Assembly: GCA_035550655.1 (NCBI GenBank) | Contig: DASZOU010000023.1 | Location: forward strand, 1-64,000 | Direction: 5' to 3' | DNA from: DASZTV01 sp035550655 | Lineage (GTDB): Bacteria > Actinomycetota > Actinomycetes > JAFAQI01 | Length of the DNA stretch: 64,000 nt | Part shown: positions 60,643-64,000 of the stretch, piece after piece | Layout of the letters: each line of letters opens with the position of its first letter | Position numbering within the stretch: position 1 is the stretch's first letter | Program-made: the position numbers and the translations under genes | The notes under the pieces: generated by a model | What the model saw: the letters and a program-made list of their open reading frames with translations, nothing else | Database searches by the model: none | Told to the model about the DNA's origin: nothing

Positions 60643-61698
60643 CTACGCGAGCGACGCGCTCCAACGTTCGGCGCCCTGCCGGCGCGGGTTGCCGACGTGC
60701 CAGCCGTCGCACCGACGGCAGAAGTGCGCCGCCAGCATGAAGTCCTCGTCGAAGTGGCGCCTGCGCGCCATCGCGTACCAGGCCTGGCGATCCGCCTCCG
60801 GATAGGTGTCGAAGCGTTGCCGGCCTTCGCACGACTCGACTGACGTCGCCGAAGCGGTGCCCGCGCTTGAGGGGTGCCTGTAGGTCATGGTCGTTACGCC
60901 TTCCCGGGCGCTGTCGCGCCGCTCGCCTGCATGTAGGGCCAAATCAACGTCGACACGGTTTTCGATGGTGTCGATGCCGTAGGTGAAGGCGGGTCCGTGC
61001 GTCAGGACGGCAAGGAAGTAGCGGCGGCCGTCACCCTTCACGTACGCGATGCTGTTCACCTGCCACCCCCCACCGTGCACGCTGGACAGCGGAACCCACC
61101 CGTTCTTGAGAGCCACGCTGACGCCCTTCGGGAGACACGGCGCGATTCCCCAGCACTGGCTCTTCGTCACTGACCGCATCAGTCCGAGCTCGAAGCGGCG
61201 GTCGCGGGTCGAAAGCAGATCGTTGGACGACGCGAGCAGGCGCAGCAAGGTCACCTGGTCGGAGGCTGAGGTGCGGGTAAGCCCCCACGACGTACTCGCT
61301 GACGTCTCCGACATCCCGGCCGCTGCATCGAACCGGTCCAGACCGGCGGCGCCGCCGATCTCGCCGTACAAAGCGGACGCGGCGTCGTTGTCCGACTGCT
61401 CGATCATCGCCGTCGACAAGGTGCGCTGCGCGGCGGACAGGCCGTGGGTCCGATGCAACAAGGCAGCCAGGATGTCGACCTTGACGATGCTCGCGGTGTA
61501 GGCCCGCGCGGCAGGGCGCCAGGTCCACTCCCGGCCGGCCACCGCGTCGTAAACGGCCACGCTGGCAGATCCCTGGCGGCTTGCGAGATAGCGCGCGACG
61601 ACCTCGTGCAACGACGGAGCGGCCGCCCTGGTCGGCGTTAGCCCGCACGAGGCGACCAAGGCGCCAAGAACGACAGCGGCGCACGCTGTTCTGCCCAC
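60643..61698 (-). CDS. Beta-lactamase-like lipoprotein fused in frame to a CRRC-GWH domain (copy 2)
   Basis: This 351-residue chain starts at ATG 61698. A lipobox (LVASC, Cys18) precedes a class A beta-lactamase-like domain: Ser70 and Lys73 in TASIVKVDI, SDN at 102-104, and KNGW in place of the usual KTG. The Glu166-type loop is not evident, so it is more likely a penicillin-binding or D,D-peptidase-type hydrolase. No stop separates this domain from residue 271, where MTYRHPSS starts a copy of the 74-residue CRRC-GWH protein at 59739. ATG 60888, with GGGAAGG upstream, could also start that domain separately. A fusion, a lost stop or internal initiation are all possible. Confidence 0.75.
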   Translation of the reverse strand: MGRTACAAVVLGALVASCGLTPTRAAAPSLHEVVARYLASRQGSASVAVYDAVAGREWTWRPAARAYTASIVKVDILAALLHRTHGLSAAQRTLSTAMIEQSDNDAASALYGEIGGAAGLDRFDAAAGMSETSASTSWGLTRTSASDQVTLLRLLASSNDLLSTRDRRFELGLMRSVTKSQCWGIAPCLPKGVSVALKNGWVPLSSVHGGGWQVNSIAYVKGDGRRYFLAVLTHGPAFTYGIDTIENRVDVDLALHAGERRDSAREGVTTMTYRHPSSAGTASATSVESCEGRQRFDTYPEADRQAWYAMARRRHFDEDFMLAAHFCRRCDGWHVGNPRRQGAERWSASLA

Positions 61699-61923
61699 GC
61701 ATCGACTTTCAATGCCGACCGGGCGTGGCGAATAGTGCCGAATGTCGGGCAGGCCTGGGTCGGTCGGCCCTAATCACGACGGCAGCGGGCGAGCACCATC
61801 GACTCGAAGGAGTCGCAGTGCGGAGGAGCCTCATCGACGACCCCGCCGCGTGCCGCGTCGCCAACGTCGCGGTTGGGACCTTCTCCCCTGGCGAGTGACG
61901 GCAGCCGGGCGCATCGTCGGGCC

Positions 61924-64000
61924 ATGACTGGCGGATCAGTGCGGCCGTTCTCCGAGTTGCGTGTGACGGATGTCGAAGTCGCCGGCGGCAAGGGCGCGAA
62001 TCTCGGCGAGCTGACAGCCGCGGGCCTGCCGGTGCCGCCTGGCTTCGTCATCACCGGGCAGGTGTTCCTCGACGCGTTGGACGAGGCAGGCGTCAGGCAG
62101 GACCTGCAAGACCTCTGCGCGGGCGTGCATCCGGACGACCCCCATGAGCTCCAAGCACGCGCGGAGGAGATGCAGTTACTCGTTCACAAGGCACGCGTGC
62201 CGGATTCCACTCGGGATGCCATTCTTACCGCCTACCACGATCTCGGCCGCGACTGCCTGGTCGCGGTTCGTTCCTCAGCCACCGCCGAGGACACCGCCGG
62301 CACGTCGTTCGCGGGCATGAACGAGACCTTCACCAACGTGCGCGGCGACGCCGAGCTGCTTGCGCGGATCGTCGACTGCTGGGCGTCGTTGTACGCCGCG
62401 CGGGTCGTGACCTACCGCGCCAGCCAGGGAATGACGGCCGAGCCGGTACTCGCGGTCGTCGTGCAGCGGATGGTCGACTCGGAGCGCTCGGGCGTGATGT
62501 TCACGACCGACCCGACAACGGGTGACCCCCGCCATCTCGTCATCGAGGCGGCCTTCGGACTGGGTGAGGTCGTCGTCTCCGGTCAGGTCGAGCCCGACAC
62601 CTACGTCGTCGACAAGGCAGGCCCGCGAATCCTGTCGGCCAGGGTGGGAACGAAGTCGTTCAAGCTGGTTCGCGGCAAGGAACACGGCAACCGTCGCATC
62701 GACCTTCCGGCGAAGAAGTCAGGCGCCCGGGTGCTCGACGACAGCGAAGTCCTGGCTGTCGCCCAACTGGGGCTTCGCATCGCCGAGCACTACGGCGATC
62801 CCCAGGATGTCGAGTGGGCGATCGAGAACGGCCAGTACTGGATCGTCCAGTCGCGACCCATCACGACCTTGGACGACGCCGCACTTGCCGACCCCGCCGC
62901 AGCAGCCGTCGCGTTGCTCACAGGTATGCCCGCCGCGCCTGGTCTGGCGACCGGCAAGGTGCGGATCCTGCGCAGCCCGGCGGAAGGCGACCAGCTGGTC
63001 GCCGGCGAGGTGCTGGTCGCTCCGATGACCAACCCGGACTGGCTGCCGACGATGCGGCGGGCGGCCGCGCTCGTGACGGACGGCGGCGGCATGACCTGTC
63101 ACGCGGCCGTGGTGGCTCGTGAGCTGCGGGTTCCGTGCATCGTGGGTGCGCGAAAGGCGACGTCGGTCTTGCGCGACGGCGAGCTCGTCACGGTGGACGG
63201 CGGCACCGGGCAGGTGTTCCCGGGAGCGTTGCCGGCGGTGCGGGTGACCGAGCAGCCGACCTCGCCCGTGCCGGCCGGGCCGGCGGCGGAGACGATCGGC
63301 ACGAAGCTGTACGTCAACATCGCGACCCCCGAGCATGCTGGGGAGGTCAGCCATCAAGCCGTGGACGGCGTCGGGCTGCTGCGGGCCGAGGTCATGCTCA
63401 CCGACGCGCTCGGCGGCGTGCATCCCCGCGAGCTCATGGCCCGCGGCGAGAGCGAGACCTTCGTCAGCTCGCTCACCGAGTCCCTGCTGCAGATCACCAG
63501 GGCCTTCTTCCCTCGGCCCGTGATCTACCGCAGCACAGACTTCCGCACGAACGAGTTCCGCGGCCTTGAAGGTGGCGCTGCCTACGAGCCCGTGGAGGCG
63601 AACCCCATGATCGGCTTTCGTGGCTGCTATCGCTACGTGCGTGATCCGGAGATGTTCCGTCTCGAGCTCGCCGCACTCAGCCGCGTCAGGGAGGAGACGC
63701 CGAACCTGCACCTGATGATCCCGTTCGTGCGCACGCGTTGGGAGCTCGAGGCCTGCCTGGAACTGGTCGACGCGAGCCCACTCGGGTCACACCGCGACCT
63801 GCACCGGTGGGTCATGGCAGAGGTCCCGTCGGTCGTCTACCGCATCGCCGACTACGCAGCGATGGGAATCGACGGGGTGTCCATCGGGTCGAATGACCTG
63901 ACGCAGCTGATGCTCGGCGTCGACCGCGACTCGGAGACCTGCGCCGAGCTGTTCCGGGAGAGCGACGCCGCTGTCCTCGCTGCGATCGAGGCGATCATCG
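61924..64000 (+). CDS. ppsA: Phosphoenolpyruvate synthase, 3-prime end outside window
   Basis: The frame is open from ATG 61924 to the edge (692 codons). The N-terminal ATP-binding domain has VAGGKGANLGELTAAGLPVPPGFVIT near 19-44, VAVRSSATAEDTAGTSFAGMNETF near 115-138, and TTDPTTGDPRHLVIEAAFGLGE near 197. The swivelling phospho-His domain has VTDGGGMTCHAAVVARELRVPCIVG, with the phosphorylated His in TCHA near 400. The C-terminal PEP/pyruvate barrel has begun, with SIGSNDLTQL near 655. It turns pyruvate and ATP into PEP, AMP and phosphate. It faces away from the beta-lactamase-like gene, with 225 bp between. Confidence 0.93.
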   Translation, partial: MTGGSVRPFSELRVTDVEVAGGKGANLGELTAAGLPVPPGFVITGQVFLDALDEAGVRQDLQDLCAGVHPDDPHELQARAEEMQLLVHKARVPDSTRDAILTAYHDLGRDCLVAVRSSATAEDTAGTSFAGMNETFTNVRGDAELLARIVDCWASLYAARVVTYRASQGMTAEPVLAVVVQRMVDSERSGVMFTTDPTTGDPRHLVIEAAFGLGEVVVSGQVEPDTYVVDKAGPRILSARVGTKSFKLVRGKEHGNRRIDLPAKKSGARVLDDSEVLAVAQLGLRIAEHYGDPQDVEWAIENGQYWIVQSRPITTLDDAALADPAAAAVALLTGMPAAPGLATGKVRILRSPAEGDQLVAGEVLVAPMTNPDWLPTMRRAAALVTDGGGMTCHAAVVARELRVPCIVGARKATSVLRDGELVTVDGGTGQVFPGALPAVRVTEQPTSPVPAGPAAETIGTKLYVNIATPEHAGEVSHQAVDGVGLLRAEVMLTDALGGVHPRELMARGESETFVSSLTESLLQITRAFFPRPVIYRSTDFRTNEFRGLEGGAAYEPVEANPMIGFRGCYRYVRDPEMFRLELAALSRVREETPNLHLMIPFVRTRWELEACLELVDASPLGSHRDLHRWVMAEVPSVVYRIADYAAMGIDGVSIGSNDLTQLMLGVDRDSETCAELFRESDAAVLAAIEAII

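Overview
The window is 64 kb of high-GC DNA from an actinomycete. The main evidence is conserved actinobacterial synteny: lysA-hom-thrC-thrB, rho, rpmE, prfA, prmC, a threonylcarbamoyl-AMP synthase, a WecA-type transferase and the atp operon, followed by murA and a PduO-type adenosyltransferase. Further support comes from a long actinobacterial AtpH, a Rho with a large disordered insertion, an RbpA paralogue and remnants of NucS. The genus cannot be named from the sequence alone.

Layout. 1-9.9 kb is an accessory region: part of a secreted repeat protein, a decayed IS481-type element, a phosphodiester glycosidase-like protein, a 1134-residue secreted multi-domain protein, a Wzy/O-antigen-ligase-like polymerase, two separate 5-prime remnants of nucS on either side of a small membrane protein, and a 57-codon gene. 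9.9-14.9 kb holds single-gene enzymes: an FMN-barrel/cNMP fusion, a GH6-like hydrolase, a RibD-C reductase, an ABM monooxygenase, an SDR and a methyltransferase. 14.9-38.8 kb is the housekeeping core: murA, the adenosyltransferase, nine atp-linked genes, cell-wall lipid and translation genes, the threonine/lysine branch, argS, a lone receiver domain and a fatty acid desaturase.

38.8-49.4 kb is a dense metal (probably zinc) homeostasis island. A tRNA-Arg(CCG) marks its left edge. Two divergent ZnuABC-type transporters share one intergenic region. The rightward operon continues through an SmtB-type sensor with a complete alpha-5 zinc site, a 52-residue His-rich peptide and a Fur/Zur repressor that seems to start at CTG. 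An HU protein, a frameshifted CobW-like metallochaperone and an RbpA paralogue with intact zinc ligands follow. The RbpA paralogue is coupled to a membrane protein and a cold-shock protein.

49.5-64 kb is again accessory: a formylglycine-generating enzyme, an aldehyde dehydrogenase, a secreted CocE-like hydrolase, a thioesterase-like protein, a cytochrome P450, a beta-CASP RNA-processing-type hydrolase, FtsH with a coupled small membrane protein, a DJ-1/PfpI protein flanked by two copies of a short CRRC-GWH domain (one fused to a beta-lactamase-like lipoprotein), and a phosphoenolpyruvate synthase that runs off the right edge.

The most interesting items are the zinc island (especially the His-rich peptide, the CTG start and the broken CobW gene), the two decayed nucS fragments, the Cys-to-Asp MurA, and several unexplained repeats. 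The clearest of these is a 32-nt iterated element at 47905-47977.
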